Assembly (NCBI RefSeq): GCF_003691365.1
Contig: NZ_CP033087.1
Coordinates: forward strand, 448,501-512,500
Source of the DNA: Commensalibacter melissae
Lineage (GTDB): Bacteria > Pseudomonadota > Alphaproteobacteria > Acetobacterales > Acetobacteraceae
Length of the DNA stretch: 64,000 nucleotides
Direction of reading: 5' to 3'
Made by a program: the position numbers and the translations under genes. Shown here piece after piece: positions 8,014-17,558 of this stretch; position 1 is the stretch's first letter; each line of letters opens with the position of its first letter. A model generated the notes under the pieces. It was not told the origin of the DNA, made no database searches, and saw nothing but the letters and a program-made list of their open reading frames with translations.

Positions 8014-9558
8014 CTAATATTTTAATTTGGGTCCTGCTTGATAGATAGTTTCAGAGACGTTAAATTTTTTGAAATTATCAATAAATTGTTGCGCTAAATT
8101 TTGTGCGGCTTGATCATAGGCTTGTGGATCTTTCCAACAGTTGCGTGGATTTAGAATTTTATTTTCAACATTAGGTATTGCAGTGGGAATATCCAGATTC
8201 ATAATTTCAAGATGCTCTGTTTTTGTTTCGTTAATAAGGCCATTTTGTATCGCATGGATAATTGCTCTCGTTGTTGGAATTTTGAACCTTTTACCTACAC
8301 CATAACCACCTCCTGTCCATCCTGTATTAACCAAATAAACATGCGAATGAAAATTCTTAATTCGTTTGATTAAAAGTTCTGCATAAACTTGTGGTGGACG
8401 TGGAAAAAAAGGTGCACCAAAACATGTTGAGAATGTGGATTTGATTCCTGAACCGGATCCTATTTCCGTTGATCCAACCAATGCGGTGTATCCAGAAAGA
8501 AAATGGTATGCAGCTTGTTCATGATTTAGAATGGCAACAGGTGGCAAGACGCCGGTTAAATCACAAGTCAAAAAGATAATTGCATTAGGTTCGCCCCCTT
8601 TGTTATTTTTTGCCCGTTTCACAATGAAATCACGAGGGTAGCAAGCTCTTGTATTCTGAGTGAATTGTTCATCATTGTAATCAGGCTCACGTGTCGCTTT
8701 ATCTAATACGACATTTTCAAGAACACTTCCAAAACGGATGGCTCGCCAGATAACGGGCTCATTTTTTTCACTAAGATGAATACATTTTGCATAGCATCCT
8801 CCTTCAATATTAAAAACTGTTCCTGCACCCCAACCATGTTCATCATCTCCAATCAGGTAACGGTGTTCATCGGCTGAAAGTGTTGTTTTACCTGTTCCTG
8901 ACAATCCAAAAAACAAGGTTACATCATCTTTTTCGCCAACATTTGCTGCACAATGCATGGGTAAAACGTCTTGTTCAGGCAAAAGAAAATTTTGCACAGA
9001 GAACATGGCTTTTTTCATTTCCCCGGCATAAGGCATTCCTGCAAGTAAAACTTTTTTTTGAGAAATGTTAATGATGACAGTTCCCTCAGAATTGGTACCG
9101 TCTCGTTCAGGATTGCACTTGAAACCGGGAGCGTTGATAATTTGCCATTCAGAAAGTTGTTTTGGATTATAAATATCAGGATTGATGAAAAGGCATCTTC
9201 CAAACACGTTATGCCAGGCGGTTTCGGTAATCATTTTGACGGGTAGATAATAATTTTGGTCAGACCCGACATGAACATGAGAAATGAAACATGCTTGTCG
9301 ATTGATATAATCCTCGACATGTTTCCATAAGGTGTCAAATTTATTTTCGGAATAAGGTTGGTTAATTTTACCCCAATTAATCGCATTTTCTGTTATGGCT
9401 TCTTTAACGATAAAACGATCAGCTGGGGACCGTCCGGTTCGTTTGCCCGTTTTTACTGTTAACGCACCATTAGCGGCCAATTTTCCTTCATTGCGTTGAA
9501 TGGCTAACTCAACAAGTTCTGCGATGCTAATATCTGTATAATGTTTAACGTGATTCAT
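8014..9558 (-). CDS. pckA: Phosphoenolpyruvate carboxykinase (ATP)
   Basis: Converts oxaloacetate and ATP to PEP, CO2 and ADP, the entry to gluconeogenesis. The 514-residue protein has the ATP-type signature: P-loop GLSGTGKTT at residues 218-226, kinase-2 region [10 protein letters not shown] just after it, the substrate-binding arginine in [13 protein letters not shown] (about 39-51), and the [16 protein letters not shown] block. The ATG start at 9558 has TTGGAAA upstream on the minus strand. It is monocistronic, convergent with the GH32 gene. In an acetic acid bacterium this enzyme supports growth on organic acids. Confidence 0.97.
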   Translation of the reverse strand: MNHVKHYTDISIAELVELAIQRNEGKLAANGALTVKTGKRTGRSPADRFIVKEAITENAINWGKINQPYSENKFDTLWKHVEDYINRQACFISHVHVGSDQNYYLPVKMITETAWHNVFGRCLFINPDIYNPKQLSEWQIINAPGFKCNPERDGTNSEGTVIINISQKKVLLAGMPYAGEMKKAMFSVQNFLLPEQDVLPMHCAANVGEKDDVTLFFGLSGTGKTTLSADEHRYLIGDDEHGWGAGTVFNIEGGCYAKCIHLSEKNEPVIWRAIRFGSVLENVVLDKATREPDYNDEQFTQNTRACYPRDFIVKRAKNNKGGEPNAIIFLTCDLTGVLPPVAILNHEQAAYHFLSGYTALVGSTEIGSGSGIKSTFSTCFGAPFFPRPPQVYAELLIKRIKNFHSHVYLVNTGWTGGGYGVGKRFKIPTTRAIIHAIQNGLINETKTEHLEIMNLDIPTAIPNVENKILNPRNCWKDPQAYDQAAQNLAQQFIDNFKKFNVSETIYQAGPKLKY

Positions 9559-9982
9559 TCAATATTTCCAACGGCATTATCAGGTTTAAAGATAAAATTA
9601 TGAATTATATGCAGTCGGTTGTTTAATCACATATATGCTATTGTTTATCTATTTAAATTATCAAAAAGGGTTTGTCATGATTATAATTGTTAAAATTCTT
9701 GATCAGGATCGTTATTTTTGGAAAAAGCATATGAATGTATTCAAGGGTTATTGAAGAACGATACAAATAGATCCTTTTATCTGTTTAAATCAATATTTAT
9801 TTAAAAAAATATTATTCTGATTTTACTATCACTTAAATTTGAATATAATTACGAAATTATATCGATTTTTTTTAAAAAAATTTTCGATTATTCGATTCGA
9901 TATTTAATAATGATTGTTGATATTTTTGAATTGTATTACATTTATTTCGTAATTTTCGATAAACAGATAATTTAACGAAAAA

Positions 9983-10006
9983 CAAATCATCATAAATGAT
10001 GATTTG
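9983..10006. promoter_or_regulatory. 24-bp palindrome, probable operator of metY
   Basis: CAAATCATCAT and its exact complement flank a 2-base AA centre. It lies 35 bases before the metY start in an otherwise unstructured AT-rich leader (9559-10041). The symmetry fits a dimeric regulator site. A short RNA hairpin with a 2-base loop is sterically poor, so DNA recognition is more likely. No SAM riboswitch signature is seen. Confidence 0.6.
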
Positions 10007-10041
10007 GCATCATTTTTCATTTTTATATCGGATCATAAATA

Positions 10042-11322
10042 ATGAGTAAAAACACCAATTTTGAAACCTTGGCTATTCATGCGGGGGCAACACCTGATCC
10101 AGTAACAGGGGCAAGAATAACACCGATTTATCAGACTACAGCTTATGTTTTTAAAGATGTTGATCAGGCAGCCAATCGCTTTGCCTTGACAGATGCGGGA
10201 AATATTTATGGTCGGATTACGAACCCAACCCAGTCTGTATTGGAAGAACGGGTGACAGCACTGGAGGGAGGAAGTGCAGCATTGGCAACTGCTTCTGGAC
10301 ATGCTGCAGAGTTTTTAACCTTTCATACCCTGATGGAGGCAGGGGATAATTTCATCGCCGCCCGTCAATTATATGGTGGTTCAATTAACCAGTTTACCCA
10401 GTCTTTCAAATCATTTGACTGGCATGTTCGTTTTGCCGATATTGACGATTTATCCACTTTTGAAAAAGCAATTGATGGTCGGACAAAGGCGATTTTTATT
10501 GAAAGCTTTGCAAACCCTGGTGGTATAATTGTTGATATAGAGGCCATTGCAAAAATTGCTTATGCCAATCATATCCCTTTGATTGTGGATAACACCATGG
10601 CGACGCCTTATCTGGTTCGCCCTTTTGCATATGGTGCCGATATCGTGATTCATTCCCTGACTAAATTTATGGGGGGACATGGAAATTCGATGGGCGGCAT
10701 TATTGTTGATGGTGGTAAATTTGATTGGAAAAAAGATAACAAATATAAAAAAATTACAGAGCCACGACATGATTATGCAGAGTTGGTTATTGCGGATGCG
10801 GCAGGTTCATCGGCTTTTGCAATTGCTGCGCGTGTATTGGGTATGCGTGATTTTGGTCCAACAATTTCTCCTTTTAATGCATTTTTGATCTTAACGGGAA
10901 TTGAAACCTTACCTTTGCGTATGCAGCGTCATTGTGACAATGCAAATGTGGTAGCTCATTATCTGGCTAATCATGAAAAGGTTGCGTGGGTTTCGTATGC
11001 TGGATTGCCTGATAATAAATATAATGATTTGCAGAAGAAATATGCGCCTAAAGGGGCTGGATCAGTATTTACCTTTGGAATAAAAGGAGGATATGATTCA
11101 GCTGTCCGGTTTGTCTCTTCGTTAAAAATGTTTTCTTTATTGGCTAATATTGGAGACACGCGTTCCTTAGTCATTCATCCTGCATCGACTACACATCGTC
11201 AATTAAGTTATGAACAAAAAATTGCTGCAGGAGCGGGACCCGATGTGATTCGTCTATCGATTGGTATCGAAAATGTAAATGATATTATTCAGGATCTTGA
11301 ACAGGCCTTGGCACCAAGTTAA
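10042..11322 (+). CDS. metY: O-acetylhomoserine (O-acetylserine) sulfhydrylase
   Basis: A PLP enzyme of the Cys/Met metabolism family. It makes homocysteine from O-acetylhomoserine and sulfide, or cysteine from O-acetylserine. At 426 residues it has the length of MetY rather than MetB/MetZ (about 390). The PLP lysine is K208 in IHSLTKFMGGHG. Other blocks are YGRITNPT, LEGGSAALATASGHAAEF, the PLP-ring contact region LIVDNTMATPY, and SLVIHPASTTH near the C-terminus. A palindromic operator precedes it and a terminator follows. cysE, the source of O-acetylserine, lies 3 kb downstream in a separate unit. Confidence 0.94.
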   Translation: MSKNTNFETLAIHAGATPDPVTGARITPIYQTTAYVFKDVDQAANRFALTDAGNIYGRITNPTQSVLEERVTALEGGSAALATASGHAAEFLTFHTLMEAGDNFIAARQLYGGSINQFTQSFKSFDWHVRFADIDDLSTFEKAIDGRTKAIFIESFANPGGIIVDIEAIAKIAYANHIPLIVDNTMATPYLVRPFAYGADIVIHSLTKFMGGHGNSMGGIIVDGGKFDWKKDNKYKKITEPRHDYAELVIADAAGSSAFAIAARVLGMRDFGPTISPFNAFLILTGIETLPLRMQRHCDNANVVAHYLANHEKVAWVSYAGLPDNKYNDLQKKYAPKGAGSVFTFGIKGGYDSAVRFVSSLKMFSLLANIGDTRSLVIHPASTTHRQLSYEQKIAAGAGPDVIRLSIGIENVNDIIQDLEQALAPS

Positions 11323-11360
11323 GATAAAATATAGAATAAGAGTTATTGATTTTTAAAAAT

Positions 11361-11761
<401 letters not shown>

Positions 11762-11977
11762 AGTTTACATTGCTTTCGAAATATAACGAAAATGAAACCG
11801 AGATTATTTGAATATGGATTGTTTTGCAAGTAAAAATTGTTTTTCGTTATGGTTTTGCAGACGCTTATTATTATTTTTTGTTTTTTGGTGGATTAACTTT
11901 ATAAAACTACAAAAAAGATTTGACGATGAATTGATTTTTTTAAAATAAATAAAAGATGAGAATTCAATTATTTAATA

Positions 11978-12063
11978 TGGTGGAGGGGGTTGGATTCGAA
12001 CCAACGTAGACGCACGTCAGCGGATTTACAGTCCGCCCCCTTTAGCCACTCGGGCACCCCTCC
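11978..12063 (-). tRNA. tRNA-Tyr (anticodon GTA)
   Basis: On the minus strand the gene begins GGAGGGGTGCCCGAGTGGC. It has the anticodon arm GCGGACTGTAAATCCGC with GTA, a long variable arm typical of tRNA-Tyr, the T-arm GGTTCGAATCC, and an encoded CCA end (11978-11980). Confidence 0.97.
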
Positions 12064-12196
12064 ATCGGAAGATGGAAAACAAATAACAGGTTCTTTTGAT
12101 AGATGTCAACAGAGTTTTTAACTTTTCTTTGTAGATTTTTTTGATTTTCTTTATAATCATTTGATTTTTAAATATATAGAAAAGATTGAATTATAT

Positions 12197-12949
12197 ATGA
12201 GTAAAAAACCTGTTTCTAATTCTCATCAAAAAGAGGGTGGATATTGGTTGTATGGTTTGCATGCTGTGCAAGCGGCTTTGAAAAATCCATTACGTCAAAA
12301 AAATCGTTTGTTGGCTACACAAGAGATATTTGACACTTTAATGACCAAATTGGAACGGCCTTTAAATATATCTTATGAAATTGCTGATCGTATGATGTTG
12401 GATAGGTTTTGTGGTCGGGATGCTGTACATCAGGGCGTTGCATTACAGGTTATGCCACTTCCCGACCCAGATTTAGAGGATATAGTGAAACGGCATGGAC
12501 CCGTGCTCATCCTTGATCAAGTTACAGATCCTCGCAATGTTGGTGCTATTTTACGTTCGGCAATGGCATTTGGGGCAGCTGGAATTATTATGCAGGATCG
12601 TCATTCCCCAGAAGAAAGCGGGGTTTTGGCCAAGGCGGCGTCGGGTGCCCTTGATTCTGTATTGGTAATGAAAGTGGTTAATCTTTCACGTATCATGAAG
12701 CAGTTAAAGGAAAAAGGTTTTTGGGTTCTTGGAATGGATGCGCAGGGTGAGGTTCTAAATGGTCAAAATTATAAGCAAAGAAAAGTGGCATTGGTGTTGG
12801 GTGCCGAAGGTAAGGGACTGCGACAGCTTGTCCGTCAAAATTGTGATGAAATTGTTTCATTATATATGGCCGGAGATATTGACAGTTTAAACGTATCAGT
12901 TGCGGGTGCCATTGCCTTGTACGAAATAATCCATTCTAATTTAATCTAG
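12197..12949 (+). CDS. rlmB: 23S rRNA 2'-O-ribose methyltransferase, SpoU family (RlmB-like)
   Basis: Methylates the 2'-hydroxyl of a guanosine in 23S rRNA (G2251 in E. coli) using SAM. The protein of about 250 residues has the N-terminal substrate-binding domain (YGLHAVQAALKNP) and the SPOUT knot motifs: DQVTDPRNVGAILRSAMAFG, VALVLGAEGKGLRQLVRQ and SLNVSVAGAIALYE. I start it at ATG 12197; an upstream in-frame TTG at 12161 would add 12 residues without homologous look. It is divergent from tRNA-Tyr and separated by 133 bases. Confidence 0.92.
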   Translation: MSKKPVSNSHQKEGGYWLYGLHAVQAALKNPLRQKNRLLATQEIFDTLMTKLERPLNISYEIADRMMLDRFCGRDAVHQGVALQVMPLPDPDLEDIVKRHGPVLILDQVTDPRNVGAILRSAMAFGAAGIIMQDRHSPEESGVLAKAASGALDSVLVMKVVNLSRIMKQLKEKGFWVLGMDAQGEVLNGQNYKQRKVALVLGAEGKGLRQLVRQNCDEIVSLYMAGDIDSLNVSVAGAIALYEIIHSNLI

Positions 12950-13011
12950 AAATTTTATGTTAGTTTATTTAAAATCGTTCTTTTTATGCAATATTAAAGG
13001 TAAAGATCAGC

Positions 13012-14157
13012 TTGTTTAGATTGTCTGTATCAACGCGTGAAAAAATAAAAGACTTAGTTTTTCATCAGCAAAATCGTATAAATCACCATTCTATTGAAAC
13101 TGTTAAGATTGAAAAAACGATTGGATGTTATGGCAGCCCGCGATGGAAGAATATTCAGGAATTTGCAAACAATCAATCATATCCTTTTTTGCACTGGAAA
13201 CATCCAGCAGAGACAATTTACCGTTATCATCTGAAAGATATAACCCTCGATGTTTATCATATGGTATATTTCAAACAAAACCGGGTAATCACCAACAGCA
13301 ATTATTACTTATCGGAAAATTTGCTCAATTCCATCCACATTCAATCGGATAAACTGATTGATGCGCGAGATCAGGGAGCTGTATTCTGTTGTTCTGATCA
13401 TTGGGAAAACAATTATTTTCATTGGATGATGCATGCCATTCCAGCTTATTATGCGGCAATGCAATCAGGAATAAAAGCCAAATTTCTTTTGCCTTACCCA
13501 TTGATGTTATGGCGTAAACGCAGTTTGGAATTGCTGGGACTTGACTTATCCATGTGTTATCCCATTGAAAAGGAAAAACAATATAGATTTTCAGAATTTT
13601 ATTATTTTGATTATCTCTCACAAAAATTTGGCTATTCCTGTTCAAAGCTTTCTGAGCAGGCATATGTCAAAATGAAACAGAATGCTGTTGTATCTATTCA
13701 GTCAATAGCGAAATATGACAAGATATATATTAGTCGCGTAAATAAGAATAATCGGCATTTACCTAATGAGGAAAAGCTTGTTGAAGCATTGGAGAAAAGA
13801 GGATATTTTATTTTAAATCCTGAATTATACAGTCTAGATGAACAAATCATGCTTTTTCATTATGCAAAAATTGTGGTTGGCTTGTTGGGTGCAGGTTTAT
13901 CAAATATCGTTTTCTGTCAAAAAGACACATTGATTTATGAATTGATTCCAAGTCATCATATCAATCCATGTTTTCTGGTCTTGTCTTTACAAAGCGGATT
14001 GCGTTATTGGGCCGATCAATTTGACAGTGGTGTTGATCATGGAGCGCCAGATCATCTTAGTGCCTGGGAAAAACCAATTGATGTAGCATTTGTCATGAAG
14101 AGACTTGATGAACTTGAACCTTATATGCGTTCTGTTGATAATGCAGTTGTTAAATAA
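13012..14157 (+). CDS. Glycosyltransferase family 61 protein
   Basis: A 381-residue protein of the GT61 (DUF563) type, used in polysaccharide or glycoprotein assembly. Recognisable parts are HWENNYFHWMMHAIPAYY near residue 130, KIYISRVNKNNRHLPNEEKL near 240, and the C-terminal VVGLLGAGLSNIVFCQKDTLIYELIP. There is no signal peptide or membrane span, so it acts in the cytoplasm. The start is TTG at 13012 with AAAGG 10-14 bases upstream. The 3' end overlaps the convergent cysE by 8 bases. Donor and acceptor cannot be read from sequence, and no other polysaccharide genes are adjacent. Confidence 0.82.
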   Translation: MFRLSVSTREKIKDLVFHQQNRINHHSIETVKIEKTIGCYGSPRWKNIQEFANNQSYPFLHWKHPAETIYRYHLKDITLDVYHMVYFKQNRVITNSNYYLSENLLNSIHIQSDKLIDARDQGAVFCCSDHWENNYFHWMMHAIPAYYAAMQSGIKAKFLLPYPLMLWRKRSLELLGLDLSMCYPIEKEKQYRFSEFYYFDYLSQKFGYSCSKLSEQAYVKMKQNAVVSIQSIAKYDKIYISRVNKNNRHLPNEEKLVEALEKRGYFILNPELYSLDEQIMLFHYAKIVVGLLGAGLSNIVFCQKDTLIYELIPSHHINPCFLVLSLQSGLRYWADQFDSGVDHGAPDHLSAWEKPIDVAFVMKRLDELEPYMRSVDNAVVK

Positions 14158-15055
14158 CGTAATCAATAGGGGGAAGACTTAAATCCATTGATACTCCAGG
14201 TAAATCTTTATGACGTACCCCGATTTGTCGGGCAGGATTGCCAACTACGGTTGTGTAAGGTTTGACTGCTTCTAAAACAATTGACCCTGCACCAATCTTG
14301 GCTCCCTCTCCAATTTCCACATTTCCCAATACTTTTGCACCTGCACCGATTAAGACTCCCCGACGGATTTTGGGATGACGGTCTTTTTCATCTTTGCCCG
14401 TTCCCCCAAGGGTAACTTCTTGTAAAATTGAAACGTCATCTTCTACAACAGCGGTTTCCCCAATAATAACAGAAGTGGCGTGATCTATCATGATTCGCTG
14501 TCCCAGACGGGCGGCAGGATGTATATCAACCCCAAACACTTCCGAAATACGGCTTTGTAAATGAAGTGCCAGATAGCGTCTTTGATTATGCCATAGCCAA
14601 TGGGAAATGCGATGGGCCTGAATGGAGTGGAATCCCTTGAAAAATAGAAATGGTGTAATTAAATCGGAGCATGCTGCGTCTCTCATCATAACCGCGATCA
14701 AATCGGCTGCAGCTATGGAAATGAGAGGCGGATTGGTTCTGTACACCTGTTTGATCAAATCAGTTAATGCCTGATAGGGGATGGAGGCATCCTCTAATTT
14801 GCGTCCTATCATACAAGTCAGGGCGGTTTTGAAGTCATGATGGCTGTGAATGCATGTATCAAAAAAACTGGATAACAAAGGATCGCAACATCCATTGCTT
14901 TCTTGAACCATTTTTTCCCACAAGGCTTGAAGGTTTATTTCGTGGCTGTCGGGGCCGCTCGCTAATAGGTTATTTGGATCATTCATTGCGTTTTGAGCAG
15001 GTGCAATTGGATGAAGAGATTGACCGGATTTTTTTTTCATCATGCCCTCATGCAA
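14150..15055 (-). CDS. cysE: Serine O-acetyltransferase
   Basis: Transfers acetyl from acetyl-CoA to serine, the first step of cysteine synthesis. The N-terminal SATase helical domain (about residues 45-180: LWEKMVQESNG, IPYQALTDLI, AHRISHWLWHNQRRYLAL) is followed by the left-handed beta-helix with hexapeptide repeats (VDIHPAARLGQRIMIDHATS, VIIGETAVVEDDVSILQEVT, GVLIGAGAKVLGNVEIGEGA). The catalytic His/Asp pair sits in DHATS. At 301 residues it is slightly longer than E. coli CysE (273). Two starts are possible: ATG 15055, or the ATGATG 12-15 bases later, which has GAGGGC directly upstream. The product can feed the sulfhydrylase MetY. Confidence 0.93.
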   Translation of the reverse strand: MHEGMMKKKSGQSLHPIAPAQNAMNDPNNLLASGPDSHEINLQALWEKMVQESNGCCDPLLSSFFDTCIHSHHDFKTALTCMIGRKLEDASIPYQALTDLIKQVYRTNPPLISIAAADLIAVMMRDAACSDLITPFLFFKGFHSIQAHRISHWLWHNQRRYLALHLQSRISEVFGVDIHPAARLGQRIMIDHATSVIIGETAVVEDDVSILQEVTLGGTGKDEKDRHPKIRRGVLIGAGAKVLGNVEIGEGAKIGAGSIVLEAVKPYTTVVGNPARQIGVRHKDLPGVSMDLSLPPIDYVI

Positions 15056-15319
15056 ATTTATAAATATCCTTAGGGAGAAATGTGACTTAGGTTAACAAGA
15101 TATATAAGGAAACTATATTTTTATTCAAATGACCAGATTTTTTTTACATGTGGAAAAATTTACATAATTTTTTTGCAAAGGATTGTGCTTTGTCTAACAA
15201 TGTTTAATAGTTGAATAAGGACTAATACAATAATATTTCATTCTATGTATCATAAGCATAAATTATTGATTTGATAGAATAAAGTGGGTTTTACTTGGAT
15301 TGTACGGGAATAGTTTCCA

Positions 15320-16696
15320 ATGAAATGTAAAAATAAAAATTTTCTGAATATTCAAAAAATTTTTCTGTATCTGATGTGTATAGTTGGATTAATTCCGGGC
15401 TCCGCATTAGGGGCTTTGCCAGTGATGCCTGTTTTGGATAGTGGTGATACGGCATGGATGTTAATCAGCAGTGCGTTGGTTTTATTAATGACAATCCCAG
15501 GATTGGCCTTATTTTATGCAGGGATGGTTCGCAAGAAAAATGTTCTTGCAACAATGATGCAATCCTTTGCTATATGTTGTCTTGTTACTTTAATATGGAT
15601 AACAGTGGGATACAGTCTTGTATTTACGACAGGGAATTCTTTCATTGGTAATTTATCACAATTTATGTTGAATGGAATTCTTGGCAACTATCACATGGGT
15701 GTTGATAAGGGGTTCATATTAGGAGCCAATGGAAACAATCCTGTCATTATGACTATCCCACAAAGTGTTTATGTTATGTTTCAAATGACATTTATCATTA
15801 TTTCTGTGGCAATTTTGGTTGGATCGGTTGCAGAACGTATAAAATTTTCTGCCCTATGTATATTTTGCATATTATGGGCGTTATTTTCCTATGTTCCTGT
15901 TGCATATTGGGTTTGGAATCCGACGGGCTGGTTGGCCAATCTAGGAGCAATTGATTTTGCAGGTGGAACGGTTGTTCATATTAATGCCGGTATTGCTGGT
16001 TTAATATGTGCTCTGGTTGTAGGAAAACGGTTAGGGTATGGTCGAAGTGATTTGGCACCGCATAATGTAGGTTATGCTGTTATGGGCGCTTCCCTATTAT
16101 GGATTGGGTGGTTTGGTTTTAATGGAGGATCAGCCTTGGGAGCAAATGGTCGTGCAGCCATGGCGGTACTTGTAACACAGATTGCTGCCGCTGCTGGTGG
16201 TATTGGCTGGATGTCGATCGAATGGACTATTCGAAAAAAACCAACAGTACTTGGTATTGTTTCTGGAGCAGTGGCTGGCTTGGTAGTCATTACCCCAGCA
16301 GCTGGTTTTGTAATGCCTGGCCCGGCCTTATTGATGGGGTTTCTAGGCGGGTTGATTTGTTTTTGGAGTTGTTCTTATTTAAAACGAAAATTGGGATATG
16401 ATGATTCTCTTGATGCTTTTGGTATTCATGGAATGGGGGGAATTATCGGGGCAATTTTAACCGGTGTTTTTGCTTTTGGTCCATTGTCCGCTACAGAGAC
16501 AGATCCAGTAGGTATTAGTGCATCTTTGCATCTTGTTATTGCCCAGATTGAGGCAGTTGCTGTCACAATTATTTGGAGCAGTCTTGTTTCATTTGTTTTA
16601 TTGAAAATTATTGATTGTTTGATCGGATTGCGTGTGGATACAGATTCAGAAAGGCAAGGATTGGATATGGTTTTACATAATGAACAGATAAATTGA
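15320..16696 (+). CDS. amtB: Ammonium transporter
   Basis: An inner-membrane Amt/MEP/Rh channel of 458 residues with an N-terminal signal peptide (cleavage likely after ALG near residue 31) and 11 predicted spans. The pore twin histidines are present, in GGTVVHINAG (about residue 219) and DAFGIHGMGG (about 369). The gating aromatic region and GGSALGANGRAAMA are also typical. Amt genes usually follow glnK; here no PII gene is adjacent, so regulation by GlnK would be in trans. The upstream gap of 264 bases is AT-rich, with no obvious NtrC/sigma-54 element that I can name. Confidence 0.95.
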   Translation: MKCKNKNFLNIQKIFLYLMCIVGLIPGSALGALPVMPVLDSGDTAWMLISSALVLLMTIPGLALFYAGMVRKKNVLATMMQSFAICCLVTLIWITVGYSLVFTTGNSFIGNLSQFMLNGILGNYHMGVDKGFILGANGNNPVIMTIPQSVYVMFQMTFIIISVAILVGSVAERIKFSALCIFCILWALFSYVPVAYWVWNPTGWLANLGAIDFAGGTVVHINAGIAGLICALVVGKRLGYGRSDLAPHNVGYAVMGASLLWIGWFGFNGGSALGANGRAAMAVLVTQIAAAAGGIGWMSIEWTIRKKPTVLGIVSGAVAGLVVITPAAGFVMPGPALLMGFLGGLICFWSCSYLKRKLGYDDSLDAFGIHGMGGIIGAILTGVFAFGPLSATETDPVGISASLHLVIAQIEAVAVTIIWSSLVSFVLLKIIDCLIGLRVDTDSERQGLDMVLHNEQIN

Positions 16697-16795
16697 ATAT
16701 TAGCAATTATTTTTGTTTACAATTTTTAACAAAAAGCGCTTTAATACTATTGGTTTAAGAATATTAAACCTTTTATTTATGTAAGGGTATTATAA

Positions 16796-17317
16796 ATGAT
16801 AAAATCCATAGTTGCGCGCTTTCCTGTTATAGGTGCCGGTTTAGCCATTACCTCTTTTGTCGGAACCTCTTTGCTGGTAAATAATGCTGTCCATGCTGTT
16901 ACATCCAAAGAATGTCATCAGCAGTTTACGGCAGCTAAAAAAGCTGGAACCGTCAAAGAAAAAACGTTTAGAGAATTCAAGGCAGCTAATTGTAAAGATG
17001 AAAGATCTGTCAAAGATGAAATGCATCAGCAAGATGTGAAAAAATCTGATACATTCCAGAATAATGCTTCTTCTAAATCTCCAGCTAAACAAGATGCTAC
17101 AGCATCAAGTATAGCAGCAGGTGATGCAGTTTTTCCAAACGCGGTTGATAGTAAATATTCAAATGAGAAAGAAGGTACTGCTCGGATGCATACCTGTTTG
17201 GATCAATATAAAGCGAACAAAGCCGATAATAAGAATGGCAATTTGAAATGGATTCAAAAAGGCGGCGGTTATTATAGTGATTGTATGAAACATTTTAAAT
17301 CTGGTTCAGCACAATAA
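16796..17317 (+). CDS. Small secreted protein with two Cys-bounded repeats
   Basis: 173 residues with an N-terminal signal peptide (hydrophobic GLAITSFVGTSLLV, likely cleavage after VHA). The mature part has two related segments each bounded by cysteines: C-HQQFTAAKKAGTVKEK to FKAANC, and C-LDQYKANKADNKNGN to YSDC. They are joined by a Lys/Ser/Ala-rich linker. The pattern resembles short PsiF-like or Acetobacteraceae periplasmic proteins of unknown function; disulfides within each segment are likely. It lies 99 bases after amtB and has its own terminator. The function is unknown. Confidence 0.7.
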   Translation: MIKSIVARFPVIGAGLAITSFVGTSLLVNNAVHAVTSKECHQQFTAAKKAGTVKEKTFREFKAANCKDERSVKDEMHQQDVKKSDTFQNNASSKSPAKQDATASSIAAGDAVFPNAVDSKYSNEKEGTARMHTCLDQYKANKADNKNGNLKWIQKGGGYYSDCMKHFKSGSAQ

Positions 17318-17333
17318 TTTTTCCACAGTTTAT

Positions 17334-17367
17334 AAAAGCCTGTTTTTTTAATTAGAACAGGCTTTTT
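17334..17367 (+). terminator. Rho-independent terminator
   Basis: AAAAGCCTGTT / AACAGGCTTTT stem with T-rich loop and tail, 17 bases after the small secreted protein gene. Confidence 0.88.
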
Positions 17368-17558
17368 ATATTTAAATAAAAAATATTCCTACTGATAAAT
17401 TGAAACTTTGGGTTATCTGGTAATATTTAAATTATTGAAATAAATTGTAACAGGGTTAATTTCCTGGTTTTCTGATTGTATTATAACCAAACTGATTAAT
17501 ATATAAAATTATGTTCTTTTAAAAAACCGTATCCGGAATTATCTTTTGAATTGAAGGT

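Noticed and set aside
9559-10041. SAM riboswitch upstream of metY
   Set aside because: The conserved cores of SAM-I or SAM-II elements are not present; the only clear structure is the 24-bp palindrome.
10033-10770. Minus-strand open frames inside metY
   Set aside because: They oppose a strongly conserved PLP enzyme gene and show no start signals or family resemblance.
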